The notes below the pieces were generated by a model. The model ran no database searches and was not told where the DNA came from. It saw only the letters and a list, made by a program, of their open reading frames with translations. Of a DNA stretch of 64,000 nucleotides, positions 9,697-22,382 are shown piece after piece; positions within the stretch are counted from its first letter, which is position 1, and each line of letters begins with the position of its first letter. This stretch comes from Gnetum montanum (taxonomy: Eukaryota; Streptophyta; Gnetopsida; Gnetales; Gnetaceae). The DNA is taken from the NCBI GenBank assembly GCA_015680685.1, contig MNCI01011809.1, positions 118,096-182,095 of the forward strand, given 5' to 3'. The translations under genes and the position numbers were made by a program.

Positions 9697-12304
9697 TACA
9701 TGATCTAAGCTTGCTCTACTTGAAGGATTTTCCCTTGGAAGAGTAGCTTAGGAAAGGTATGAGCACAGAAGATAGGGTAAATTGTTTGGGCCATCGGTAG
9801 CTTGACCTTGTGGAAGTAAATCCCCTTTTAGTCCTTGCTGGTCCCCAACCATTCCTCTATGTCCCCTTGATGGTTGACATCCTTGCTACTCTTTTCTCTC
9901 GCAGGTAGGCCATTAGAGGGGACACCAAAAAGGTCTACAAAAAGTTTTTCATTAATTTCAAATGCCACCTGCATATTGTGAACCTATGTGCAGAAGTGAT
10001 TAGCCTTTTGGGAAAAGGAATTGACTAGGGAAAGCATTTCTGTAGTGGGGACACTTGGATTTACTACCAGGAATAAATCTATGAGCCCAGCCTCCTGAAT
10101 GTTGTGAACAAAGGTGGCTGGGGCCCCATTGCAAAACCAACTTTAAGTCTCGTCCACTTCCCCGTACTTGAAGAAGAGGTTGGTCTCATCATGCCCAGAG
10201 GTAATCATTGTAACCACTCGGGATGCGCTTGCTACTGCAATAACTAGCAACAAAAAATTAGCAAAAACAAAAGCAAATCATCACTTGAGCACATAAAGAA
10301 AAATGCACGATTTAACATACTAGGTCTAAACGGCATAGGAAATGGTGGAATTTCCACCAGAACGTCTTCTACAGTAAGTGGTCAACGAGATGCCCATTCG
10401 CTATCCAACTAGCCAACTTCTTCACATTTCCCTTTGAACTTGGAATACCTAGTTGGATAGGCTTTGAAATCAAGCCCAAGTTATTCTATAACATCGGCAC
10501 GCACGTTCCTGGTAGAGGAGAACTTTTGCAGAGCCGTTTGGGCCAACGCCAATGTATCGGTGTTATCGTGAAGACCATCCTTGTCAAATGAAACCTGGCA
10601 ACATGCAAAAATATAGTAGGCATTTTGACTAAAGTAAGGAAAATGATACAACATGTTTAAAACACCTTCACATGACTCACTCGCCAGCACAATAAATGGT
10701 TTTAGGTGGGTTCTGGAAGCAGGTGCCCATGTGACGGGCAACATACAACGTGTTGGATAGATGGTAGCATTTGAATTTAGGCATATCCAAGATCCAAATT
10801 AAGCACCTCAAGCTCCTTGGGTGTCAGTTTGAGCCTTCTGCCCCTTTGGTTTCGATTGACCCATTAGCCATGAACTTTAGAATGCCCTGGTTTGCCCTAG
10901 GCAATAATGTTTTACTAAGTACAGTGGCTGTTTTGGCTGATAAGTGTGACCACACAATCACACTAACATGGTAAAGGAGGAACTTTAGGAAGTTTCATGC
11001 ACCTTCCCAGAACCAGATCACCTAATGTCCTACCCGTGTGTGGGGAGGGGGGACATTGGCCATGGGTTCACTAAGGAAACACAGGACTCCTACCACCTCA
11101 AGGACAATCAGGATAAGTTTTGACATGACCTTGTGCAATACAATAGGAAAGCGTTAGTGCAACATTCAAGTGATGATTACCAAGTAGCGTAGCATAATCT
11201 TTGCTTTACATTTTTTCCCTTAGGAATGAAACAATAAGTCCCTAGTAAAATAGAATTAAACACTGAATGTAGCGTAGCAACTAGGCCCCACGTAGCGTAG
11301 CGTAGCAGGTGCACCCTACAAAGTAATAGTTATGCGCTGCACAGCGCAGCATAGCAGACATGCCCTATACAGTGTGACGTAATAGTTACATTTTTCACAA
11401 GGGTGACAGTTGCGTTATGCTCAGTGTAGCAGGACAATTGCATCCCACGCAGCATAGCAAAGTTGAAAGTATGACATACAACAGTAAAACAAGTGTAACA
11501 ATATAACAAGTACAAAAAGCATGACATGTAACAAGCATGCCAATGTAACAAGCAAAACACTATAACAAGCTTAGCAGTGTAATAGCATAGCAAATCTAAT
11601 AATGTAGCAGCATTGCAAGTCTAACAGTAGAGCAGTGTGATAGCCTGTCAGCATAGCAGCATAACAAGCCTGCCAACATAGCAGCGTAGCGTAACAGGAA
11701 CTAAAATGTAACATAGTCTAATAGTCACAATGACCAGAACAACGTGGCTTAAGAAAAAAAAACCCATAGCGTTCTCGTTACCCTGGCCCTGCCCCACTAC
11801 ATGAAAGGTGACAAAATAAGATCCAAATTGAAAGAAAATATCCCACTACCTAGGCTACGCTATGCTAGACACAGGCTATGCTGCCTAAGAAAATTGGTGA
11901 GCCAAAACCTCCCCCATGGGTGCTACGCTACACTGAGCAAGCATTATGCCACCCAAGAATGCCCAAACCCACCTTGAAATGTCGCATTGGCCATCAACAA
12001 TGGTGGTCAGGACAGTGCCACACACCAACCATAGCATAGCAACTGCCACGGTCGCAGTGGCCACGGTAACAACAAAAGTTATAGGGCAGAAACATTGACA
12101 ACTATAACAACCAAGATGTGGTAATCATAGCGACAATTTCACTCAACATATTAGACAAAGCAAACGAGGGTAGTGCAACACTTACATGGCAGATGGACCT
12201 TTTAGCCTTTCTTCAATGCGTGCCTTGGAGAGGCGTCGCAAGGTGTGCTTCACTTCGTCCACCTTGGCAAGCCCCTAATGCCTATGTTTGCTTTTAAGTG
12301 CCAT
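9697..12304 (-). pseudogene. Antisense spliced pseudogene of element B (exons 1-4)
   Basis: Minus-strand relic with the same exon plan as in A and D: exon 1 12304-12186 (119 nt, as in D), exon 2 11130-10681 (450 nt, as in A and D), exon 3 10594-10321 (274 nt), exon 4 from 10234 to the A insertion. Exon 1 reads MALKSKHRH then GLAKVDEVKHTLRRLSKA, clearly related to D's MAPKAKKQNAKLAKIDEVQA. Exon 2 has IVLEVVGVLCF, VIVWSH and NTLYVARHMGTCFQNPPKT. Decay: several stops in exons 1, 2 and 4, a one-base loss in exon 3, and the exon 2 acceptor changed from AG to AA. The exon architecture survives although the protein is dead. Confidence 0.8.
11200..12170. repeat. AGCGTAGC/AGCATAGC-rich region, intron 1 of B's antisense gene
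   Basis: Irregular recurrence of GTAGCGTAGCA, TGCTACGCTA and AACAAG-type spacers across almost 1 kb. It occupies the same intron as the TACGCT repeats of A. No coding signal. Confidence 0.6.
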
Positions 12305-12442
12305 TACTTACTCCCAAACTTGAGTGTATCGACTGTATCAACTGCTACGCTCTGCCTGTTAAGATCTCTCTCTCTCAGCTTGACCACGCTACACTCTAGG
12401 TGTTGGCTCTAACAAATGATAATTTTACTAGGGGTAATCCCC

Positions 12443-12450
12443 TATTTATA
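12443..12450 (-). promoter_or_regulatory. TATA box of B's antisense gene
   Basis: TATAAATA on the minus strand, 139 bases upstream of the antisense ATG at 12304. Element D has the same octamer 162 bases upstream of its antisense ATG. Confidence 0.6.
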
Positions 12451-12599
12451 GCCAATGCGGTAAAAACAACAGTCACTATCATGTCCCGAATAACATGGAA
12501 CACCTTTGCAGCGTAGCACTACTGTAGCATAGCACATCCCTGTTGCAGCGTAGCACTCGGCTGTAGTGCAGAAAGCGGGTCCACTAAGATTTTCACTTC

Positions 12600-13100
12600 A
12601 TCTTTATAAATTTTGAATAGTTACGATCTGCCAAGACCTTAAACTAGCAATTTTAAGTTACATTTTAGAACCTATCAACAGTCCACCATGACCTTAAACT
12701 GCTAATTTTAGCATTTGTTTTATATTCTAAACCTGTTAATGATCCACTAGAACCTTAAACTAGAAACTTTAATTCACAAATTTGACATAATGAGAGTCCG
12801 CTACGACCTTAAACTGCCAACTGTAACTTACATTATTACATTGTAACGGTCTGCTATGACCTTAAACTGGCAACGTCAACTTCAACTTAGATTGTTACAT
12901 TGTTACGGTCTGCTATGACCTTAAACTGGGAATCCTAACATCTCCTTTACATTTTAAACCTGTTAACGGTCTGCTATGACCTTAAATTGGCAATTTTCAG
13001 CATGAAAGCTTACATGTTAATGGTTCGCTACGACCTTAAACTAGCAATATTAAAATGTAATTTTGCATTGTTGTGGTCTACTAAGACCTTAATCTGGAAA
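12600..13100 (+). repeat. ACCTTAAACTGGCAA tandem repeats upstream of B pol
   Basis: About eight units of 55-65 bases with the core TCTGCTATGACCTTAAACTG, separated by AT-rich spacers containing GTAACTTACATT or CATTGTTACGG. Same location as the arrays in A and D. Confidence 0.8.
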
Positions 13101-13215
13101 TTATGTTGCACCACATGAATACCTTGTCTACATTTTATTTTATTGCGTGATACTCTATTAAACAGGTACCACTTGACGTTTGCTTGTTTGATGACTTTGC
13201 AGGAGTGCTTCAAAA

Positions 13216-16200
13216 ATGGCTATACAGGGCAATCTCCACATACCCCTTGTCCTAAATGGACCTCATGGTAAGCTCACAAGACACTTAAGCTTAGAATTAA
13301 TAGACTTTGAATCACCCACTCATGACACCATAGCGTCCTTGGAGACATCTCTAGACTGGCTAGAACATCTAGTCTAAGCCTTAGACCTAGAGGCTAGGGA
13401 TGTAACCAAAGACCCTCTTATTGAAATCCTGGTAACTACGTCTAGAGGTGAGGCAAAAACATTGAAAGTCAGTTCCCTACTAGAGCCACAAGTGCAAAAA
13501 AACATCTCAAAAGTCCTTAATGACAATGTCAAAGTGTTTGTGTGGTCATATGAAGACATGCCAGGCCTGGACCCATGACTCATACAACACAACATTATCT
13601 TAGACCCATGTGTCAAAGAGGTTAAATAGAAAGCCTGCAAAGTTAAACCAGAGATTGCTTTGGTTGTACACGATGAAATCACTAAACTCTATCAAGCTAG
13701 TTTCATTCAAGCCATCGATTACTCAGATTAGGTCTCGAACATTGTAGTTGTACCTAGGAAAACTAGGAGTATACGAATTTGTATAGACTTCTAAGATTTA
13801 AGTAGGATGATAATTAAGGACGACTTCCCACTGCCTAGTATCGATCAACTTATCGATACTACAGTTGGTCATGCCTTACTATCCTTCATGGATGGGTTTT
13901 TAGGCTATAATCAGATTCACATAAACCTAGAGCACCAGTTGGCAACTACTTTTATGACCCCTTGGGGGACTTTTATCTACACAATGATGTCGTTTGGGCT
14001 AAAAAACGTTGGAGCAACATATCAATGAGCAATGACATACATCTTCAGTGATTACCTCTTAGAAAGGCTGAACGACTATGTTGATGACATAGCAGTTAAG
14101 TCTAAGGAAGCTACTAATCATCCCAACAATCTAAATGTAGTTCTCCAATGTTGTTGTAGGCATGACCTATGCCTCAACCCTAGGAAATGTGTTTTCGGGG
14201 TTAAAACCAGATGCATGCTAGGTTTTGTAGTGTTAGAGGTAGGGATACAAGTGGACCCAAATAAAGTAAGGGCCATTTTCAACCTAGAATTGCCTACAAA
14301 CCTTAAAGAGTTGTGCGGGTTGCAAGGTAGGATACAGTTTATCAGAAGATTTATCACGAGGTTGATAGACAAACTAAACTCCATGAAACACCTACTCAAA
14401 AAGGGGATAAACTTTGAGTGGAAAGATCAATGTCAATAAGCCTTTGATAACCTTAGGAAAGAAATTTTGCACCTTTTCACTGTTTACCCTGCATAGAGGG
14501 ATAAGCCTTTCTACATATACCTTTGATGACAAGTCTAAAATCCTAGTCTATTACTTCAGTCATGCATTGATAGCACATGAAGTGAAGTACAATGAGGTAC
14601 AAAAAAACTATCTTGCCATAGTATTTGCACTTAAAAAGTGGAGGCATTACTTGTTTCGTAGCAAAGTTAACATCATATGCAAGAGCAACATACTTCAAGA
14701 TATCACAACTAATTTATATGAGAGCAGTAGAATAGCCCAATGGAAGGCTATAATTGTAGAATTCAATTTACATTATGTGGCACAATCATCAACAAAGGGT
14801 CAAGTAATAGCCACACAACTTACAACTTCACTCGTTGATGATCAAGAAGTAATAGAGCTCGAATTCCCAGATGAGCATATTAATAGCATAAGGCCTATAC
14901 CATTAAACTTGAAAGTCAGTTTATATTTTGATGGCGCTTCAACTACATAGGGTGGTAGCACCATCGTAGTTCTTACATTTTCCTATGGGGAAATTCAACC
15001 CTTCATGTATCATTTTGCATTCATTTACACCAACAATGTAGCTGAGTATGAAGGACTCCTTAGGGGCCTTCTAGCAGCTCAAGAGCTAAGGATCCAACAT
15101 TTGGCAATCCAAGGTGACTCACAGCTAGTTATTAACTAGATCACTGAAGTCTATGCTTGCAAGGCTTCACATTTGCAACCTTATTGCAATCTAGCCAAGA
15201 GTCTACTAAAGCAGTTCATGACATTAGACATTAAACATGTGCCTCGTAGCGAGAACAATATAACTAATGCGCTAGCCACATTAGCATTAAATGTGCCATC
15301 ACACTTGTTTGCCACCTTGCCTGCTTCAGTAATAGAATGCACCGATCCTATTACTCAAGTAGCATACATTGCATCTGTAAGTGCAACAGATACCCAAGAG
15401 TGGTACGCCAACATTAAAGTTTACCTTCAACATGGTGAACCCCCACACGGCTTGACATCTGCTCAAAAGGATGCAATACAGAAACAAGCTCAGCAATATG
15501 TCCTAGTAGGAGATAACACCTTATGCAAATTCTCCTTTGATGGGATACTGCTAGCGTGTGTTAGTGGGAAAGAAGCACAAAATATTGTTAATGAAGTCCA
15601 TGAGGGACTATGTGGAGGGCACATAGCTCCCATGGCTATGGCAACAAAAATCAGCTGCTTAGGTTACTACTGGCCTTGCATAGAACGAGATTTCCTTGCC
15701 AAAGTTAGGACATGCAATGTATGTCAACACCATGTAAACCTTATACATGTGTCGCCTACTGAATTACATCCTATAGAGATCACATGGCCTTTTCAACGTT
15801 GGGGACTAGATATCATAATACCCATCACACCTAAGTTTTCCATAGGGCATAAATTCATTATCACCACAACTGAATACTTCACAAAGTGGGTAGAGGCTAT
15901 TCTCCTAAGAAAGACTACATCTCAATAGGTTTTCCAGTTCATCTTGGATAACATAGTAAGGTTTGCTCTTTCCATGACTATTGTGAAAGACAATGGTCCA
16001 CATTTTAGTAGTGCAGAAACCAAAACCTTTTGCGACAACCTTGGCATCAAACACTCTTTTTCATTGCCATACTACCCATAGGTGAACGGTCAGGTAGAGG
16101 CAACAAATAAGGTCATCATCAACCTTTTCAAAAAGATGCTCAGTAGCAGCAAGAGATGATGGCATGAGCAAATCCTCTACATGTTGTGGGCTTACCGTAC

Positions 16201-16639
16201 AACATGCAAAACCACAATAGGTAAGACTCCATACAGTCTTGTTTATGGATCTGAAGTAGTGTTACCTCTTGAATTGCAGGTTCCATCACTTCGGATGATC
16301 CTCTCAAACATTATAAATGAGGCTCAAAATAACGAGTCAAGGATCATTGATCTTGACTCTGTAGAGGAGGAGTGTGCCTAAACACTTGGTTGCATTGAAT
16401 GGTATCAGGATAAATAGCAGTAAAAGAACCACTGTAACTTACATCAATGACTAATTAGATAGGGGGACTTAGTCCTCAAGGTCATTCGTGAGGTAGTGAG
16501 AAAATTCTCAGCCAACTGGGAAGGCTCTTTCATAGTCACGAAAGCCTATGAAAATGGAGCGTTCAAACTAGCTGATGTAGATGGCAATGAGTTTGAAAAT
16601 CCTGTTAACCACTTATACCTCAAGTCATACTACATTTAA
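13216..16639 (+). pseudogene. pol: Degenerate pol of element B (RT-RNase H-aRNase H-integrase)
   Basis: Full-length pol relic, ATG 13 bases after a good acceptor (GATGACTTTGCAG). RT motifs include CID.., FMDGF.GYNQIHIN, FGLKNVGATYQ and YVDDIAVKS (near 14070-14100). The RNase H part is frame-shifted around 14440-14560. The second RNase H shows YFDGASTT, AEYEGLLRG and GDSQLVIN. Integrase keeps the HHCC finger (HEGLCGGH, CNVCQHH), WGLDIIIPI and ATNK. The C-terminal tail ends YLKSYYI with TAA. There are about a dozen in-frame stops, mostly TAG or TGA at former CAG, TGG or CGA codons. Collinear with D, so not rearranged apart from small indels. Confidence 0.92.
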
Positions 16640-16679
16640 TGCAAAGGATCACATTGAATGCAAAGCAAGGTAAGACAAA

Positions 16680-16960
16680 CGTCTGCTACAATGTAAAACT
16701 ATCACAGATAGTCTGCTATGACTATAAACTAGCATAGCTCATCCACTATGATGTTAAACTGGCATAGCAGGTCCTTGGGCTATGACATAAAACTGGCACC
16801 CATAGCACAATCTACCATAACCCTAAACTAGCCATCCACTGTCTGCTACGATTATAAACTAGCACAGCAGTTTGCTAAGACCTTAAACTAGCACATTGGT
16901 CTATTGGGACCTTAAACCAGCACATCTGGTAGTCTACCAAGATCTTAAACTAGGTTCAGA
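16680..16960 (+). repeat. 3' tandem repeats of element B
   Basis: Seven or so units of about 40 bases with TCTGCTATGACTATAAACTAG or TAAACTGGCA variants, directly after the pol stop. Same class as the array that starts after the pol stop of D. Confidence 0.75.
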
Positions 16961-17582
16961 GTGCAACGCCTCCTAGCTCACATCCATGACCCTACGAAAA
17001 AGTGAGTGTGCACAGTTCCAAAACTCTAGAACAACACGGGTGGGATGTTACAGTTCCAGAATGCAATTCATGTTGCTAAGGAAAAATCCTCTGGAACACA
17101 TGCAATGTCACCACCCCTGGCATCTTGCTGATCTTCTGGAGATGCCATTTGACATCTTGCTGACATTTTAGAGCTACCGCTACCATAGCCAGTCATCTTG
17201 GTAGTAGCTCTTATTGTCAGCACTTGCTGCTGGAGTCCCAGCACTATTGTGGCCTAGCCATAGTACTACCATCCTCCAGCCCTTGCCATCATTAGAATCC
17301 AAAAGGAGTCCAACTGTTAGGCTTCTCACCTTGTAGCTAGACTGCATGATGTTTTCCTTGGGTGAGGAATCTTGAGTGCCTACATCACCACCGCTCCTAG
17401 CCCCTTCAGTACTAACCTTTCCAGCCTGCCGCCACTGGAACCTGTGCTAGCCTTCCTACTTTGGACATCATGCACGTCAAACACAACACTCGTCACTCTT
17501 GTAGTGTCCAAAGCAAGCAGGACTTTTCCCTCATGTCACTCAATAGTTGTTTTTTCTAATTTTCTCTCTATTATGTTTGCAG

Positions 17583-17633
17583 GATATAAGCCAAGATGGT
17601 GTCCTTCAGAGATGTGTTTCACCATGAGAACAA
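17583..17633 (+). other. Conserved small exon-like cassette of B
   Basis: Follows a pyrimidine-rich tract ending ATGTTTGCAG and begins GATATAAGCCAAGATGG. It aligns with the blocks in A, C and E. The donor side has decayed (GAACAAGACAC). Confidence 0.4.
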
Positions 17634-18358
17634 GACACTACATTGTTCTGAAATAATTGCTCTAATTAGCGTAGCTACTTAGGAGTGCACACCCTGCTCT
17701 CCCTTTCAACCAACTTAATCCTCCATTCCCTATACTTGCAATTTCCCATATCTCCTTTATAAGGTTTCCTAATACACATAAAGCCCTTTCACATGCCCAA
17801 CCCCCAAGTCCATGATGGGCGTAATGCAACTCGCCCCATGGGAAGCATTTGTGGGCAGGTTAAAGCCCCACATGGATGTAACACAACTCATCTTGGGGAG
17901 GAAACACCTGTCCTACAACAACAACAAGGTTGTTTGCAAGTGAACGTGGGTGTACAACAAAGGAAAAACACAAAAATGCAAAAAGAGCAGAAAAGTGCAA
18001 AAAAAGGGTGCCTAAAAGAAATGGCACAACATGTTACTTTATAATCGCTTCGACCATAAATCGACCATCTCTAAGCACTCTAGTGAGAGGTCAAATTCCA
18101 ACAAAGAAAGACACCCATGCACGCTGACTCCCTCATAAGCACTTCGACGAGGGATCATACTATGGTGATATTTTTTCAAGGCGTTGCATTTTTTCCTTCC
18201 TCGAACCTGTTTCCTTAAAATCCATCCCTTGCCCCTATCCTACATCACTCTCCTAGTACTCTCAAATGTAACGAAGCATCATCTAAGTGAACACTGAAGA
18301 GTGATGTCGGTGTCTAGTTCTTCATGGTGTTTTGTATTCTTTGTTGATGTCTCTCGAG
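17634..18358. other. 3' non-coding region of B
   Basis: No coding signal. It contains a block at 17800-17900 (ATGGGCGTAATGCAACTCG, CCCATGGGAAGC) that recurs in C near 32575-32660 and, inverted, in E near 43800-43900. Only the 5' arm of the PPT hairpin (TTCTTTGTTGATGTCTCTCG, near 18338) is kept; the 3' arm is lost. Confidence 0.5.
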
Positions 18359-20589
18359 CAGAACACCATAAATTTTGGGACTCTCATGATTTAGCAGTCC
18401 CAAAATTTGGGTAAGGGTCCCTACAAGCATGATGACTCAATGGACTGTGTGGATGACATGACACCCTGAAAGTCCTAATGACTATAGAACTACTTCCAGG
18501 ACTACCTGTCATCCCCTGTGGCACACTCAATGTAGCACCTAGCCATGGAGCCAATTTGCATGAAAGAGGCACTAGGGGTAGATCGTATAGTCTGGCAAAT
18601 TTTCTACCACCCTGGCTGATAGGCTTGTTACACCCTCTAGCTTGCCCAGCTTGACATTTGACTTGGTTGACGATCTACCCAGGGACCATGCTAGGAGCTG
18701 TCGAAGGTGTTTAAGATGGACTAAATAGTTTGGCAAGTTTCCTAACTGCAGGAACCTACTACGTTGCACAGTGTAGCAAGCCTTGAGAAGTCTGACCAGA
18801 TACCAAAGATGCAAATTGATGACTTAGCCCTCCAGGGCATCTGCCCCACTTAATCCTTAAAGCATGAGCAGCTTGACACAACAAAATGTGGTAAGTTTCG
18901 TCTAAATCATCTCAATCTGAATGCTATGCTACGCAACGTAGCATAGCGTAGTCAATATTTACCATGTAGATACTCCTACTCAGATTTCTCTAACGAAGTA
19001 AGCATATTTGCCTATGCCTCAACCATTAAGCATGCTTATTTTGCCATCACACTAGGACATGATCATCATCCTGTGACAAAATGTTTGCAAAATGAGTCAA
19101 AATCCAAGCAACATAGGGTGCTACGCTATGCTACTCTACGTAGTGTAGCACATCGTAGTAGGGATAGAACGCATGAAGGTCCTATGCTAAGTGGTTCTAG
19201 CAAGAGAATCGCACTTGGCCACCCTTTGGCCTCTAAGACTGCTTGTCCCACTTCACCCTCAAGCCCCAAGCAAAGTTTCTTAACAAAGCATTGCAGATAA
19301 GACAGGAATTCATGTCACAGTAGCTGCTACACTGTGCTACGCTGCATAGCATAGCACAGTGTAGTAAGGACACAAAGCCTAAAAGTATCCCAAGGGTGAA
19401 CTTCATAGGTCCTAGGGCCTTTCAACATGGAAGATAGGGTTGTCAATTGTAGAAATTGCTTTCCTAGTCAGGCCTCAGACAAGTATTTTCAGCTTTCAGG
19501 CAAGATTTCTTTCATTACTAGTGGATACACTACGCTGCACAGCATAGCACATCATAGTGTGCAGGTGTTTACACTACACCGATACGCTGGGTAACGTAGA
19601 TAGTGTAACACTTGCGTAGAAGCATTAGTCAGCTCCAAAACTTGTTGGAAATGGTCACTCTCATCTTGACATCTCTTCAACAGACAGAATTAGCAAGTTT
19701 TCTTTGTTTTGGCACCCCCTTGATCATTCCCAAAGTTGTCCCTATGCTTGACCCTACTTGCAAGAGTAGGGAAGATGTAATCCTAGAGCACAAGCTCAAC
19801 TTTGCATTCATTGTAACTAACATGGTAGTTCACTAGATCCTGGCACATGCAGTTTGAGCAATATGCTCACAGCGTAACAGGTTTCACATCCAACATTACA
19901 CAGTAGTATGGCATAGTCATGTTTGCACTCTATGGCACCTAGGACACGTGGCATCCAAACCATGTTTCTCTCCTACATCTAACTCTATAAATACCCTGGT
20001 GAACAATGTTCAAGGGGTTGGATTTTTAGAGTGTCATTGGCTTTTGGCATTATTGGCTTTGAGAATCACCTTTCTAGCAGTTAGCTTCAAGGATTAGCAT
20101 TTGGTGTTTGGCATTTTGGCTTTTTGGTGATTAGCTGTGGTAAAGAGACTGGCAAGCAGAAGGTTCCTATTAGCAAGCTGTTGACAGTAGTTTAAGGAGC
20201 TGTGACCATACCGCTTGATTGTAAGCTGTGCCTATCCACACTGCACATCAGTTGTACACCTTTAGCCAAATAGAGATCGAATCCCCCGATCTTGGGGTGG
20301 TGCACTTTCTCACTCAAGCCTGTTTCATTTCATTTTGCTATTTTCATATTTTGCATTTTTCTCCATCAGTTTACATTTGTCGCTTATTGCTTAAATTACA
20401 CATAACATCTTTAAAACAAGCATTTACGAAAGGTTATTATACACCGATTAAGTCCCTGTCTGATCAACTAGACCATTCAGGGTGCCTTGCTTCTGTTTAC
20501 TCCAGCACAGCCCTCGCACGGATCTGGGGTTAGGCTATACACCCGGTGACCTCTCAGTGTTCCAACCACCAACGTTTTTGGTCACTACA
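18359..20589 (+). repeat. 3' LTR of element B
   Basis: Starts at CAGAACACCATAAATTTTGG, a decayed form of TGAAACACCATAAAATT, and ends AACGTTTTTGGTCACTACA. Length 2,231 bp, the longest LTR here. TATAAATA at 19986-19993 marks the promoter. The U5 block from 20448 (AAGTCCCTGTCTGATCAAC) closely matches D's at 50932. The next bases, GTGTG, would be one target duplication copy. Confidence 0.8.
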
Positions 20590-20594
20590 GTGTG

Positions 20595-22302
20595 GAGAAT
20601 GGTGAAAAATGTAATGGAAATATCCACTTCACAAGATAGCCAAGGGTAAGGATGTACAAACCATGGAGGTGGAGGAGACACCAAGCTAAGATCTTTAGAG
20701 AGGTAGTCCTAATGCTCCAAAAATTAAGGATGTTTTTGAATTAAATTCTTGTGCATTTATAGGAAATGTAAATAGAGGAGGTCACCCTAATAGAATATTG
20801 TTGTTTCATATTAGGGCTAGATGTTTGCTTAGTAGGAAGTGAATTCATGTTTTAATTTATAGAAGAGCCTAAGAAAATGTTATTTATTCTATAGCAGTTG
20901 CTAGATTGGGGCTAGTAACTAATCATTTTTCAAGACCCTATAAAGTGCATTGGTTATCTAGAGATTTTTCTCAAGGGGTAAGGGAACAATGTACCTTTAA
21001 ATATAAAGTTATAGGTTTTCATGATGTAGTGAAATATGGTGTTCTTCTAATAGATTATATTGATGTAATTCTTAGTAGACCTTTGAATCTTGACAATGGT
21101 CCTCAGCTTGATGAAGCAAGAAATATATGAAGTGTAGCTAGACCTAATGGAACCAATGAGTTGATTCCTAAGATGGATAAATATGTGAGACAACAAATCT
21201 CACTCAATGCTTTCTTAATCATTCTAGGAAAGAGGAAATATATTAAAGAACATGATGAAACCAGCTTTGGTTTTGTTGTTATGATAATAGTTTCTACTAA
21301 CCATGATGATGTGTAGGCTAAACTTTCTACAAGTGTGCTAGGATTGAAGTAGAAATTTTCCAAGGTGTTCAAGGAAAATTGGATGGATTGCCCCAATGAG
21401 GAATGTGTAGCATAAAATTGATTTTATTCCTGATGCTACCATTTCAAATGAGAGAGCTTGCCATACAACACCAAATCATAGGATTGAATTGCAAAAGCAA
21501 GCAATGGAGTTACTTGCAAATGACTTCATTAGGGAATCCATTTCACCTTGTGTAATTCTAGTGATGCTAGTGCCAAAGAAGGATAGTGATGAATGGAGGA
21601 TGTGCATTAATTCCAAGGCAGTGAACATGATAACAATGAGGTACATTTTTTCTATTCCAAGAATGGATGATATTCTTGATGTTATTACAAATGTAGATAT
21701 TTTTAGCAAAATTGATTTAAAGAGTGGTTACCATCAAATCAAAATTAGGCCTAATGATGAGTGGAAGATAGCTTTCAAAAAATTAGACGGATTATTTGAG
21801 TGGTTGGTGATATCATTTAGGCTCACAAATGTACTTGCTACATTCATGAGGTTGATGCATGATGTATTTAAGGACTTAATTGATAAGTACTTTATTATCT
21901 TTTTTGACAATATTTTTGTGTATAACTATAATGAGGAAGAGTGATTGGATTAGTTGAGGATGATGTGTCTTAAGTTGGAGGAGGCATATTTGATGAAAAA
22001 TGTGAAGAAAAGTCATTTATTTAAGAGAGAAATCACATATTTAGGGCATGTGAATTCTAAAAATCAAATTTGGAAGGAAGCTACAAAGGTAAAGGCTCTT
22101 AGAGATTGGCCAACTCCTATGAATGTTAGGAAGGTAAGATTGTTCCTTGGTCTATTAGGTTTTTATAGATGGCTCATCAAACATTTTAGTGATATTTCAT
22201 GACCTATGTTTATTTTGTTGAGGAAAAATGAATATTTTAGATGGGCTAATGAAGCCCAAGGATGCTTTGACTTATTAAAAGCAAAAAATTACTAGTGAAT
22301 CA
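20595..22302 (+). pseudogene. pol: Chromovirus F, 5' visible part: protease and start of RT
   Basis: Decayed Ty3/gypsy chromovirus-type sequence. A protease-region relic (HFSRPYKVHWLS, near 20922-20960; VDYGVLLIDYIDVILSRP-like text near 21030-21085) is followed by RT: ELLANDFIRESISPCV, VPKKDSDEWRMCIN, KIDLKSGYHQIKIRP and WLVISFRLTNVLATFM (21489-21944). The catalytic box is altered, with FFDNIFVY where the family has YFDDILIYS. The connection region (FLGLLGFYRWLIKHFSDIS) ends at 22302, where element G starts; the rest of pol resumes at about 36860. Separate family from A-E. Confidence 0.85.
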
Positions 22303-22330
22303 TGAGGACTAAGAACTTAAAAAGGGGGGG

Positions 22331-22382
<52 letters not shown>

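Larger units (their letters stand above)
9697..20589 (+). mobile_element. Element B: old Tat-type Ty3/gypsy retrotransposon, left part outside window
   Basis: Continues on the right of element A, which is inserted in it. Visible parts: antisense pseudogene (9697-12304), TTAAACTGG repeats (12600-13100), degenerate pol (13216-16639), 3' repeats, exon-like cassette and 3' LTR (18359-20589). It is more decayed than A or D, with many stops, mostly TAG, TAA and TGA replacing CAG, CAA and CGA. Its 3' border abuts chromovirus sequence, so B is probably inserted in element F. Confidence 0.85.
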
